From: Paracoccaceae bacterium Fryx2
GTDB lineage: Bacteria > Pseudomonadota > Alphaproteobacteria > Rhodobacterales > Rhodobacteraceae
Direction of reading: 5' to 3'
DNA: 53,480 nt
Assembly: GCA_032334235.1 (NCBI GenBank)
Contig: JAVSGI010000004.1
Coordinates: 57,501-110,980 of the forward strand
Part shown: positions 19,510 to 28,120 of the stretch, piece after piece
How the letters are laid out: the number at the start of each line of letters is the position of its first letter
Numbering within the stretch: the first letter of the stretch is position 1
The notes under the pieces: model-generated
What the model was told of the DNA's origin: nothing
The model's input: only the letters and a program-made list of their open reading frames with translations
The model's database searches: none
Program-made: the position numbers and the translations under genes

Positions 19510-21617
19510 ATGAGTGACCTCGACGCCAAGATCAACGAACATTTTGCGGGATTTGTCGTCCGGAAAGACCTCGTAAAAGCGGTCAAAGGCAACGCGATCG
19601 TGCCGACATATGTGCTAGAATACCTGCTTGGCCAGTACTGTGCGACCGATGATGAGGCGTCGATCCTGACCGGCATCGAGACGGTGAAGGAAATCTTGCG
19701 CAAGCATTATGTCCACCGCAGTGAAGCCGGGCTGATCCAGTCGACCATCAAGGAAAAGGGCCGTTACAAGGTTATCGACCAGGTCAGTGTCTCGCTGAAC
19801 GAGAAGACCGACAGCTATGAAGCTGTGTTTGACAATCTTGGCATCAAGAAGGTCGCTGTCGACAGTGGCACGGTGAAGGCGCACCCCAAGCTGCTCGTGA
19901 CCGGGGTGTGGTGCATTGCTGACGTGCAATACGAATTTTCGGAAGATCCCGGATCTCGCCGTGGATCCTGGAGTCGATCAAGCCGATCCAGATCGCCAAG
20001 GTTGACTATGACCATTACCGCGAGGTCAGGAGCGCCTTCACGACGGATGAGTGGATTGACCTTCTGATGCAAACCATTGGCTTCAGGCCGGAAGCCTTCG
20101 GTCGGCGCAGCAAGCTGCTGCAACTGCTGCGGCTGATCCCTTTTGTCGAGCGAAACTACAACCTGATCGAGCTGGGGCCAAAGGGAACGGGCAAGTCCCA
20201 CATTTATTCAGAATTCTCGCCCCATGGGCAGCTGATTTCAGGCGGAGAGGTCAGCATCCCGAAGCTTTTCGTGAATAACTCGAACGGGCGTATCGGGCTG
20301 GTCGGCTATTGGGACGTCGTTGCCTTCGACGAATTTGCCGGACGCGAGAAGACCGCGAACAGGGCGCTGGTCGACATCATGAAAAACTATATGGCCAACA
20401 AGTCCTTCTCGCGGGGCGTCAACCCAATGGGCGCGGAGGCCAGCTTCTCGTTCGTGGGCAATACCGACCACAATGTGCCCTTCATGCTGAAGAACAGCGA
20501 TCTCTTCGAGGCGCTGCCAAGCCAGTTTCACGATTCTGCGTTCATCGATCGTCTGCACGCTTATCTGCCCGGCTGGGAGATCGACGTCATCCGTGGTGAG
20601 ATGTTCACCAAGGGCTATGGCTTCATTGTCGACTACCTGGCCGAGATCCTGCGTCATCTGCGGTCAGAAGATTTTTCGAACCGGCCAGACCAGTTCTTTC
20701 AGGTCAGCGAGAAGATTTCGACGCGAGACCGGGATGCGATATACAAGACGATGTCGGGCATGCTGAAGCTGCTCTTCCCTGATGGCAGCCAGACCGAGGC
20801 CGAGGTTGAGGAACTGCTGCGTCTTGCCATGGAAAGCCGCAAGCGGGTGAAGGACCAACTCGCGCGGATCGACAGTACCTACCCGGACGTCGATTTTCAT
20901 TACGTTGGCTCTGACGGTGCAAGGCGGAGGGTCAGCACGGTCGAAGAGGAGGAATATCCACAGTTCTATCACCTCAAACCAGCTCTTGACCCAAAGGACC
21001 AGGGAAACGCCACCGGGGCCACGCCCAGCGCTCATCAGCCATCTGAAGACGATGCGCGTGACACTGCAGCGGTTGCTCCGATTTCACCCAAATCTCTGCC
21101 CGCCCCAAAACTAGCTGAGGGCCACCATGTCTTTGCGGAAAACCGAAAGGGCGTGAGCTACGACAAGCTTTTTGGGCCTTATATCGATGGGGCCAGTCGC
21201 ATCATCGTGACCGATCCGTACATTCGCCTGTTTTACCAGCACAGGAACATGATGGAATTCGTCGAGATGGTGATCCGCAGGAAGCCTCCGGAGGATCAGA
21301 TCAAGGTTCACCTTGTGACAGGGCCCGATGAGGGCAACATCTCCCGTCAGCGCGAATTGCTCGAGTCAATCACCACGGCCTGTACAGGCACTGGTGTCGA
21401 GTTCAGCTGGGCTTTCGATACTTCTAGTACCGCCCATGCCCGCGATATTGTCACCGACACTGGCTGGAAGATGGTGTTGGATCGGGGGCTCGATATTTTC
21501 CAGCCGCCTATCAAAACGGAGGGTTTTTCCCTTGGGGACCGGATTCAGGAGCACCGGATGCTCAAGGGCTTTTATGTCACCTACGTGCGTTTAGCTCCTG
21601 ATAGGGAAGGGGCATGA
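19510..21617 (+). pseudogene. brxL: BrxL, frameshifted; BrxL ATPase with C-terminal MIT_C (phospholipase D-like) domain
   Basis: Two frames together make one BrxL of about 702 residues. The first (19510-20067) holds the BrxL N-terminus up to about residue 149, then reads out of frame. The second continues the family sequence from 19956 (SPWILESIKPIQIAKVDYD), so one base is missing between about 19950 and 19956. Walker A is GPKGTGKSH near 20,175 and Walker B is VVAFDEFAG near 20,320. The C-terminus (21,148-21,600) is not Lon protease-like but matches the MIT_C fold (KGVSYDKLFGPY, ITDPYIRLF-like, HARDIVTDTGWKM, RGLDIFQ). By chance or not, the first frame ends TGATG with a start for the second at 20067, so two-part expression by reinitiation is possible. 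A sequencing error is the main alternative. Confidence 0.85.
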
Positions 21618-22669
21618 GTTTCCGCTTCTGGCGCCGCATCCGTCTGGCCCCCGGGGTCACGCTGAACCTGTCGAAATCAATGGCATCGCTGTCGCTGGGC
21701 CCGCGCGGCGCGAAATACACTATCAGCCCAAACGGAAACCGCATGACGGCAGGATTGACCGGGACCGGGCTTTTCTACACCGTCCATGACAGTAAGCGTG
21801 CTGAGCGAGGCGAGGCCGCACCTGCGCCAGCTGTGCCGCAGCGCGACCGGTTGAAGCTTGGCTTCTTTCAACGTCTGATGACGCCAGTAGTGGAGCGGAG
21901 ATTCATTGATGGCATCCGCGCGCTCAATGATGGTGATCAGGACGCGGCACTGACCGCTCTGGAAGAAGCAGGCGACCTGCCCGATGCTGCCTGGATGGCT
22001 GGAATGATCCGGCTCCGCCGCGAGGAGTTCGACCGAGCAGAGGCGCATTTCCAGCATGCACTGGGCATGGTCAATGATCTGGGCACGTTATTCGCCAAAT
22101 ACGAGATCGCCGCGCAGGCCAGCTTGCCAATCACGAAGGATATCTTCGCGCATGTATTCCCGCGCGAGCGCGGCACGCGATTGGCACTTGTGGAGATTGC
22201 GCAACTGGCGGACCGGTCGCGTGATGCCATGGCGCATCTGGAACGGCTTATGGAACTGGACCCGACAGACCCAGTGGTGTTGGTGTCTTTTGCTGAACTG
22301 GCACTCGACACACCTGATGACCGCGCATTGATGGAGAGGGTGGTGCGCGCCACGGTGAATGTCGAAAACGAGACCCCGGTCGACACCGCGATCCTGCTTT
22401 ATCGCGGCAAGGCGCTGGCCAAGTTGGGCCTGCCCGATGCAGCGATCGATGTGCTGACCTTGGCAAATCGCCGCCATAAGGACCGCCCCGAGGTATTAAT
22501 GCGGCAGATCCGCTATGATCGCGCGGTTCTCTATGACCAAGTAGGCCGCAAGGCACAGGCAAGGCGCGAGTTCGAACGTCTATATGCCGCTGACCCGAAC
22601 TATGAGGATGTGGCAGAGCGGCTGGGTTTTGCAGCAACTACTGCGACATTTAGTGGAGATCGGATATAA
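21614..22669 (+). CDS. DUF4236-TPR protein, putative BREX-linked accessory
   Basis: A 351-residue protein whose first 55 residues match the DUF4236 pattern (SFRFWRRIRLAPGVTLNLSK, then SLSLGPRGAKYT and GTGLFYT). The rest (about residues 95-345) is a run of tetratricopeptide-like helical pairs, for example AWMAGMIRLRREEFDRAEAHF and AILLYRGKALAKLGLPDAAI. It has no membrane segment. Its ATG overlaps the brxL stop (ATGA), so it is the last gene of the BREX operon. DUF4236 is usually found as a small lone domain of unknown role; a TPR protein coupled to brxL suggests a partner-binding function, which is inference. Confidence 0.8.
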   Translation: MSFRFWRRIRLAPGVTLNLSKSMASLSLGPRGAKYTISPNGNRMTAGLTGTGLFYTVHDSKRAERGEAAPAPAVPQRDRLKLGFFQRLMTPVVERRFIDGIRALNDGDQDAALTALEEAGDLPDAAWMAGMIRLRREEFDRAEAHFQHALGMVNDLGTLFAKYEIAAQASLPITKDIFAHVFPRERGTRLALVEIAQLADRSRDAMAHLERLMELDPTDPVVLVSFAELALDTPDDRALMERVVRATVNVENETPVDTAILLYRGKALAKLGLPDAAIDVLTLANRRHKDRPEVLMRQIRYDRAVLYDQVGRKAQARREFERLYAADPNYEDVAERLGFAATTATFSGDRI

Positions 22670-22715
22670 GGCACCGCAAACCTGTGGCCACAACGATTTT
22701 GGGAGACTTGGAAAG

Positions 22716-22942
22716 ATGAAAGCCAGCGAAGCAAATATGCTCGAGTTCCTGAAGCGCTCGCCCCAGTTTGTCATTCCAATCTATCAGCGAACCTACAGCT
22801 GGACCGAACGCGAATGTCAGCAGCTCTGGGACGACATCATGCGCGCGGGACAACGGTCTGATGTCCTCGCTCATTTCGTGGGGTCGATCGTCTATGTGCA
22901 GGCTGGGCTTTATCAGATTATCAACCAATCACCGCTTCTGGT
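22716..22942 (+). pseudogene. GmrSD-type DUF262 protein, 5' fragment (interrupted by IS21)
   Basis: This is the N-terminus of a DUF262 nuclease family gene: LKRSPQFVIPIYQRTYSWTE and QLWDDI are family hallmarks. The start is ATG 22716 behind a GGAAAG ribosome site, 46 nt after the DUF4236 gene. After codon 75 it runs into the IS21 element and stops at 22970. Removing the insertion and one target copy joins it in frame to the fragment at 25529-27401 for a 699-residue protein. The break falls exactly at the DGQQR nucleotide-binding motif, so this part alone cannot be active. Confidence 0.93.
22935..22942 (+). repeat. Target site duplication, left copy (IS21 copy 1)
   Basis: CTTCTGGT occurs here and again at 25521-25528, immediately flanking the element. 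Eight bases is within the usual IS21 range. Joining the flanks over one copy restores the DUF262 reading frame, confirming the exact insertion point. Confidence 0.96.
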
Positions 22943-23035
22943 TGCGGATTTCGCGGAGAATGGGCGCTGATTTCGCGCGATCGTGGGCACGCGTTTCGCG
23001 CCATTCTGGGCAGTCATTTCACGGGATCGTGGGCA
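22943..23035. repeat. Subterminal transposase-binding repeats, istB end
   Basis: Four imperfect units of about 23 bp with the core TTTCRCG....TGGGC, starting at the left tip. The same array is at 30457-30549 in copy 2. Multiple terminal repeats are typical for IS21; use as IstA binding sites is family knowledge. Confidence 0.8.
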
Positions 23036-23058
23036 GGCTGGCCGACGCTTTCATGGAG

Positions 23059-23820
23059 TCAGGCTTGAACGATTTGGTCAAGCTTTTTTGTGACGGCGGA
23101 GCGCCTGCGCAGGCTTTCACCTGAGAGGGTGAGGCGGTGTGCGTTGTGAACGAGGCGGTCGAGGATGGCATCTGCGAGCGTTGGGTCGCCGATGGCTTCG
23201 TGCCACTGGTCAACGGGGAGTTGGCTTGTGACGATGGTGGAAGCGCGGCCGTGGCGGTCTTCGAGGATTTCCAGCAGGTCACGGCGCTCCGGGGCGGTGA
23301 GGACGGCGAGGCCCCAATCGTCAATGATCAGCACATCCATGCGGGCGATGGTTTTGAGGATGCGTTCATGGCGGCCATCGCCACGGGCCAGAGCAAGGGC
23401 CTCGAACATGCGCGGCGCACGTTGATAGAGGACGGGCCGCCCATCCCGGCACGCCTTGTGGCCAAGGGCGCAGGCGATCCAGCTTTTGCCCAAACCGGTC
23501 GGCCCGGTTATCAGCAGGTTCTCGTGCCGGGCGATCCAGCCGCCATCGGCAAGATGCGCCATGACACTGCGGTCAAGACCACGTGGGCTGCGCAGGTCCA
23601 GATCCTCGACGCTGGCATCTTGGCGCAGAGCCGCAAACTTGAGCCGGGAGGCCAGTTTCTTGGTGTCGCGCTCTGCAGCCTCGCGGTCGACCAGCAGGCC
23701 GAGACGCTCTTCGAACGAGAGGGCGTCGAAGGCGGTTGACCTGCGTTGTTCTTCGAGCGCCGATGCAATGCCGGTCAGGCCGAGCGCCAACAGTCGGTCG
23801 TGGGTGGGATGGGTCAGCAT
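23059..23820 (-). CDS. istB: IstB, IS21 helper ATPase (copy 1)
   Basis: A 253-residue AAA+ ATPase that works with IstA in target selection during IS21 transposition. Walker A is GPTGLGKSW near residue 107 and Walker B is VLIIDDWGL near residue 164; SQLPVDQWHEAIGDPTLADA is a typical sensor region. It starts 12 nt after the istA stop behind GAGAAAGGA. It is identical to the copy at 29672-30433. Confidence 0.96.
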   Translation of the reverse strand: MLTHPTHDRLLALGLTGIASALEEQRRSTAFDALSFEERLGLLVDREAAERDTKKLASRLKFAALRQDASVEDLDLRSPRGLDRSVMAHLADGGWIARHENLLITGPTGLGKSWIACALGHKACRDGRPVLYQRAPRMFEALALARGDGRHERILKTIARMDVLIIDDWGLAVLTAPERRDLLEILEDRHGRASTIVTSQLPVDQWHEAIGDPTLADAILDRLVHNAHRLTLSGESLRRRSAVTKKLDQIVQA

Positions 23821-23832
23821 TTTAGTCCTTTC

Positions 23833-25371
23833 TCAATGGTAATAGCTGCCGCCACGAATGTTGGCGTGCTGGAGGGGGGCGACCTCTTCGGAGCCTTCCA
23901 GGAAGGCGCGATCGAGGCCGGTCTTGAGGATCGAACGAATGGAGGTGACGGTGCGGGCCCGGATGGTCACACCCCGCTGGCAGGCCGCATCAACGCGCTC
24001 CGGCCCATAGGTTTTGACCAAGGCCAGCACACCCAGGCAGGTGCGGAACCCCTGTTCAGGATGGGGGCGGTCAGCCATCACCATCTCGCAAAAGGCGGCG
24101 ACGGCGGGGCCGGTCTTGGTTGCCTGCGCCAGCATTCTGGCCGGGGTCCATTCGGCAAAGCGACGATGGGCCGATGGCATATGGTCGGCCACGGTGACAT
24201 GGCTGCGCCGCCCCGGGGTGCGCACGTGGCTCGCAACCCTCTGACCACGATGGAATATCTCGACCGTCTGGCCGCTTGTGCGAACATCGACCTCTTGTTT
24301 GATCAGCGCGAAGGGCACGGAATACCATGAGCTGTCGACCTCAACGTGATAGTCGGGTGCCACGCGGGCGCGCTTCCAGCGGGCGAAGACATAAGGTTCG
24401 GGCGGTAGGGGCTGAAGATTGGGCCGATCCAAAGTGGCAAACAGATCGGCGCGGCTGGCGCCATAGCCGCGCATCACGCGCATGTTCAACTCGTCCAGCA
24501 GCCGCCGGATCGCCACGTTCAACTCGGCCAATGAGAAGAACCGGTGGTTCCGCAGCCGCGCCAGAATCCAGCGTTGTGCCACTTGGACAGCCACTTCCAC
24601 CTTCGCCTTGTCCCGGGGTTTGCGCGGCCGGGCGGGCAGAACGGCGGTGCCATAATGCGCCGCCATCTCGGCATAGGTCCGGTTCAGCCCCGGATCAAAC
24701 CGGTCTGCCTTGATCACGGCGGACTTCAGATTGTCCGGAACCACCGCCTTTGGCACGCCGCCCAGAAAGGCGAACATCCGGATATGCGCGAGGATCCAAT
24801 CTTCCAACCCCTCCGATGCCACCGCCTCGGCATAGGTGTGATTCGATGCCCCCATTGCCGCCACGAACAGCTTCATGGCCCGCGCTTCGCCGGTCGTGGG
24901 GTCGATCACGTCGATGGTGTCGCCGGCAAAGTCAACGAACACCTTCTCGCCGCCCACATGTGTCTGGCGCATCGTCGGGCGCACCCGACCCTTCCAAGCC
25001 TCGTAATGCGTGCAAAACCAAGTATAGGCAAAACCCCCGGGGTGCGCGGCACGGTATTCTTCCCAGAGCAGCATCCGCGTCACCCCAGGGCGGCGCAACT
25101 CGCGGTCAATCTCCGCCCAGTCGGGCACAAGCCGCTCCGCGTCCGGCACCGTGGGCGGGGCTGGAAACAAAAGAAGTTCAAGGCTGTCGTCATCGATCCC
25201 CTCCGGCAAGGGCCACGTGAGCCCGGCATGACGCGCCCGTTGGGTGTAGCTTCCGACGCTCCCCTTGCTCAGACCGAGGGAAGCGGCAATGGACCGCTCG
25301 CTCAGGCCTTGCCCAAGCTTCAATCGCAAAACATCTCGTATCCGGCGCATGTTCAATCGTCCTGTCGGCAT
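23833..25371 (-). CDS. istA: IstA, IS21 transposase (copy 1)
   Basis: A 512-residue DDE transposase. The N-terminus has a helix-turn-helix (GLSERSIAASLGLSKGSVGS, residues 22-41). The rve core shows D147 (VFVDFAGD), D213 (VPDNLKSAV) and E259 (KAKVEVAVQ), a suitable DDE spacing of 66 and 45 residues. The C-terminal Mu-type beta domain follows. ATG 25371 is preceded by a TTG that is in frame; I chose the ATG. Identical to the copy at 28121-29659. Confidence 0.96.
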   Translation of the reverse strand: MPTGRLNMRRIRDVLRLKLGQGLSERSIAASLGLSKGSVGSYTQRARHAGLTWPLPEGIDDDSLELLLFPAPPTVPDAERLVPDWAEIDRELRRPGVTRMLLWEEYRAAHPGGFAYTWFCTHYEAWKGRVRPTMRQTHVGGEKVFVDFAGDTIDVIDPTTGEARAMKLFVAAMGASNHTYAEAVASEGLEDWILAHIRMFAFLGGVPKAVVPDNLKSAVIKADRFDPGLNRTYAEMAAHYGTAVLPARPRKPRDKAKVEVAVQVAQRWILARLRNHRFFSLAELNVAIRRLLDELNMRVMRGYGASRADLFATLDRPNLQPLPPEPYVFARWKRARVAPDYHVEVDSSWYSVPFALIKQEVDVRTSGQTVEIFHRGQRVASHVRTPGRRSHVTVADHMPSAHRRFAEWTPARMLAQATKTGPAVAAFCEMVMADRPHPEQGFRTCLGVLALVKTYGPERVDAACQRGVTIRARTVTSIRSILKTGLDRAFLEGSEEVAPLQHANIRGGSYYH

Positions 25372-25427
25372 CAAGCCACCCCTTCATTCCTGAAGGCGCA
25401 ACTATCCTCAATTTGCCGACCAGACCT

Positions 25428-25520
25428 GCCCGCGATCCCGCGAAATCAGTGCCCAGCTTCACGCGAAATGACTGCCCATGATCCCGTGAAATCGATGCCC
25501 ACCATCAAGCGAAACACGCA
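25428..25520. repeat. Subterminal transposase-binding repeats, istA end
   Basis: Four inverted units (GCCCRNNNTNNCGCGAAAT-like) ending at the right tip, the mirror image of those at the left end. The matching array in copy 2 is at 27972-28064. It also lies upstream of istA and may contain its promoter. Confidence 0.8.
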
Positions 25521-25528
25521 CTTCTGGT
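25521..25528 (+). repeat. Target site duplication, right copy (IS21 copy 1)
   Basis: CTTCTGGT, identical to 22935-22942. From here the codons read LLVIDGQQRL, restoring the interrupted DUF262 motif. Confidence 0.96.
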
Positions 25529-27401
25529 AATCGATGGGCAACAACGACTGACCTCGGTCATGCTCATTCTCGAGGCGCTGGCGCGGGCGCTGGGCGATGA
25601 AGAGCCGGTAGACGGGTTCTCGAGCGAAAAGGTACGCAGTTACTTCCTGCTCAACCCGCTTGAGAAGGGGGACCGGCGCTACAAGCTCCTTCTGACCCAA
25701 GGTGACCGCGCGACCCTGCTGGCCATCATGCAGCAAAAACCTATGCCCGATGATGGGTCCATGCGGGTGATGCAGAACTTTGCTTTCTTTGAAACCCGGA
25801 TCGCGGGAATGAATGGAGATCTGAAAGCGCTCTGCGAGGGGCTGGCCAAGCTGATGGTCGTGGACATTTCACTGACCCGCGATCAGGACAACCCGCAGCT
25901 TATTTTCGAGAGCATGAACTCTACAGGCCGTGAACTGAGCCAGGCGGACCTGATCCGCAATTTCGTTCTGATGGGGTTGGAGCCGGACCATCAAAGCCAG
26001 ATATATGGGGACCACTGGCACCCAATGGAGGTCAGCTTTCCCCAAGACGGTTATGGCGCGCACTTTGACGCCTTCATGCGGCATTACCTGACCTTGCGGA
26101 CTGGCGAGATTCCGAACCTGCGCGACGTCTATACCGCGTTCAAGGACTATGCTCGTGAACCCATAGTGGCGACGGCAGGAGTGGATGCACTTGTCGAGGA
26201 TATTCATGCCTTTGCCCGGCATTACAGTCGTATGGCGCTGGGGAAAGAACCTGACCCAGACCTCGCCGTTGCATTCCGGGATCTGCGAGAGCTGAAGGTC
26301 GAAGTTGCCTTTCCGTTCCTGCTCGAACTGTATCACGACTTTGTAGCAGGCCTATTGCCAAAGCCTGATTTTCTGCGTGCCGTTCGCCTGATCGAAGCCT
26401 ACGTTTTTCGACGCGCCATCTGCGCCATTCCCACGAACTCATTGAACAAGACCTTCGCAACCTTTGGCCGAGTATTGCGGAAGGACTGCTATCTGGAGAG
26501 CATCGAAGCGCACTTCATGACCATGCCCTCGTATCGACGCTTTCCCGATGACGAAGAGTTCCGCCGCGGCATGGCCCTTCGCGATCTCTACAATTTCCGT
26601 AGCCGGTCCTACTGGTTGCGCCGTCTCGAAAACTTTGATCGCAAAGAGCGCGTTGCTGTCGATGAGTACACGATCGAGCATATCATGCCGCAGAACGAGA
26701 ACCTATCGTCTGCCTGGCGCAATGCGCTCGGGCCGGACTGGAAAAGGGTGCAGGAAACCTTGCTGCATACGGTCGGGAACCTTACGCTCACAGGCTATAA
26801 CGCCGAATATAGTGATCGGCCGTTTCCCGAAAAGCGGGACATGCATGGCGGCTTCCGAGAAAGTCCTTTGCGCCTGAACGAGGGCTTGGGTGCGATTGAT
26901 ACCTGGAATGAAGATGCAATCGCGAAGCGGGCTGAGCGACTGACCGGCATCGCGGTCAAGGTCTGGGATGCGCCACGGCTGTCGCCTTCGGTCCTCGAAG
27001 GCTATCTGCCCCAAGCGGACAGCACAGCGGAATACACGCTGGCGGACCACCCGACTGTTGATGAGGGCGGATTGATGCAGCCACTGTTTCAGGCGCTGCG
27101 TCGGGAAATCTTAGCGCTTGATCCCTGCATGACCGAGGAGATCGTCAAATCCTATATCGCCTTCAAGGCGGAAACGAATGTGGTCGACGTCGTGGCGCAA
27201 GCGCGGCGGCTACGATTGTCGCTGAACATGAAGTTTCACGATCTTCGCGATCCAAAGGGGATCACTCGGGACATGACCAGCATTGGCCACTATGGCAATG
27301 GCGATGTCGAGGTTGCCATCAAGGACTTGGACGAACTGCCCTATGTGATTGGTCTGATCCGCCAGTCGCTGGAGCAGCAGATGGTGAGTTCTGAGGAATA
27401 A
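25529..27401 (+). pseudogene. GmrSD-type DUF262/DUF1524 protein, 3' fragment
   Basis: The remaining 623 codons of the split gene; an open frame starts at ATG 25560 but lacks the N-terminal DUF262 motifs. The sequence begins with IDGQQRLTSV, the nucleotide-binding motif of DUF262 (GmrS part). Near 26,660-26,830 is the DUF1524 HNH nuclease signature (YTIEHIMPQN, then HTVGNLTLTGYNAEYSDRPF). The end (about residues 535-610 of this piece) resembles the DUF5655 domain. GmrSD proteins are type IV enzymes that cut modified phage DNA, and BrxU is a BREX-linked member. Here the intact gene would follow the BREX operon, but the insertion should abolish activity. Confidence 0.93.
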
Positions 27402-27413
27402 GCCTGGTTCTAG

Positions 27414-27614
27414 TCAGACGCAATTAAACCAGAGCATTGCGGTTTGCAGCAGGTGGTCATAGTCGCCCGCCATGGCCTCGGCCATAAAGGTGGCGATTGC
27501 GTCATCGGGCAGCTCGGCCTGCTGTGCGGCCTGGCGGCAACGGCCGAGAACGGCAAAGGCGTTGCCGTCACGGCCGGTTAGTTCGACAGCGATGTGGGGG
27601 TATTTTGGGGACAT
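27414..27614 (-). CDS. Small conserved hypothetical protein
   Basis: A 66-residue protein (PHIAVELTGRDGNAFAVLGR..., ...AMAGDYDHLLQTAMLWF). The pattern, with a beta-strand start, a GNAF..LG turn and an acidic GDYDHLL end, resembles small proteins common in phages and mobile islands, but no function is known to me. GAGGAAA lies 7 nt before the ATG. It reads toward the GmrSD fragment, tail to tail, with 12 nt between them. It may belong to the left end of the prophage or to the island. Confidence 0.7.
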   Translation of the reverse strand: MSPKYPHIAVELTGRDGNAFAVLGRCRQAAQQAELPDDAIATFMAEAMAGDYDHLLQTAMLWFNCV

Positions 27615-27940
27615 GGTTTGGTTTCCTCGCGGTAGTTAAAGCGACAACAGGCGTGATCGGCGTGCATAGTCCAGTCGTATTTCAACGAGTTCAAAAGGGC
27701 GCGATGACATGCCCGCGCCTGTTCGCGCAGCACGGCGTAGCGTAATCTGCGAGCCAGCCTATGATCAGTGCGCCTTCCGGCAACTTGGCCACCTCGTCGG
27801 CCAAGCGCGCCTGCTGCGGACGGCTACAGTCCACAACAGGCGCGCAGGCGCTAGGCGGGGTCTCAGAACTCACCATTGCGCAGGCGCTCAATAAGATCGT
27901 CGCGACTGCGAGGGCGGCGGGTATCTATTTCCAGATTTTA
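27615..27940 (-). other. Junction between defence island and prophage
   Basis: No confident gene. Two short minus-strand frames occur: 27691-27891 (66 codons, TTG start, no ribosome site) and 27578-27733 (51 codons from a GTG, overlapping the next gene). The second has a plausible amino-acid composition (LNSLKYDWTMHADHACCRFN) but is unproven. The left prophage boundary should lie in or near here, because the end of the radical SAM gene is at 27941. I see no tRNA or clear att core. Confidence 0.5.
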
Positions 27941-27963
27941 TTAACTCGGCGGTGAAGCCAGCA
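27941..27963 (-). pseudogene. Displaced 3' end of the radical SAM gene
   Basis: Read on the minus strand across one copy of the target duplication, these bases encode LASPPS and a TAA stop in the frame of the radical SAM gene at 30558-31756. They show that the native protein ended seven codons after the insertion point and had 409 residues. The IS21 copy at 27972-30549 separates them from the rest of the gene. Confidence 0.92.
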
Positions 27964-27971
27964 CCCCAACC
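27964..27971 (+). repeat. Target site duplication, left copy (IS21 copy 2)
   Basis: CCCCAACC here equals the bases at 30550-30557 on the other side of the element. Removing the element and one copy restores the radical SAM reading frame. Confidence 0.96.
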
Positions 27972-28120
27972 TGCGTGTTTCGCTTGATGGTGGGCATCGA
28001 TTTCACGGGATCATGGGCAGTCATTTCGCGTGAAGCTGGGCACTGATTTCGCGGGATCGCGGGCAGGTCTGGTCGGCAAATTGAGGATAGTTGCGCCTTC
28101 AGGAATGAAGGGGTGGCTTG

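Larger units (their letters stand above)
22943..25520 (-). mobile_element. IS21-family insertion sequence, copy 1 (2578 bp)
   Basis: A complete element with istA and istB on the minus strand, bounded by 8-bp duplications. The tips are related inverted repeats: TGCGGATTTCGC at the left and, read inward, TGCGTGTTTCGC at the right. Both ends carry several subterminal repeats, as is normal for IS21 transposase binding. A second 2578-bp copy in opposite orientation sits at 27972-30549; the encoded proteins are identical, so both insertions are recent. It inactivates the GmrSD-type gene. Confidence 0.97.

Noticed and set aside
24544-25530. 328-codon frame antisense to istA (also 27941-28948 in copy 2)
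   Set aside because: Shadow of the transposase gene. The copy 2 frame was useful only because its end reads into the displaced radical SAM stop.
27578-27733. 51-codon minus-strand frame with protein-like composition
   Set aside because: GTG start without ribosome site and overlap with the better supported 66-aa gene; left open in the junction entry.
27691-27891. 66-codon minus-strand frame near the prophage end
   Set aside because: TTG start, no ribosome site, no recognisable pattern.
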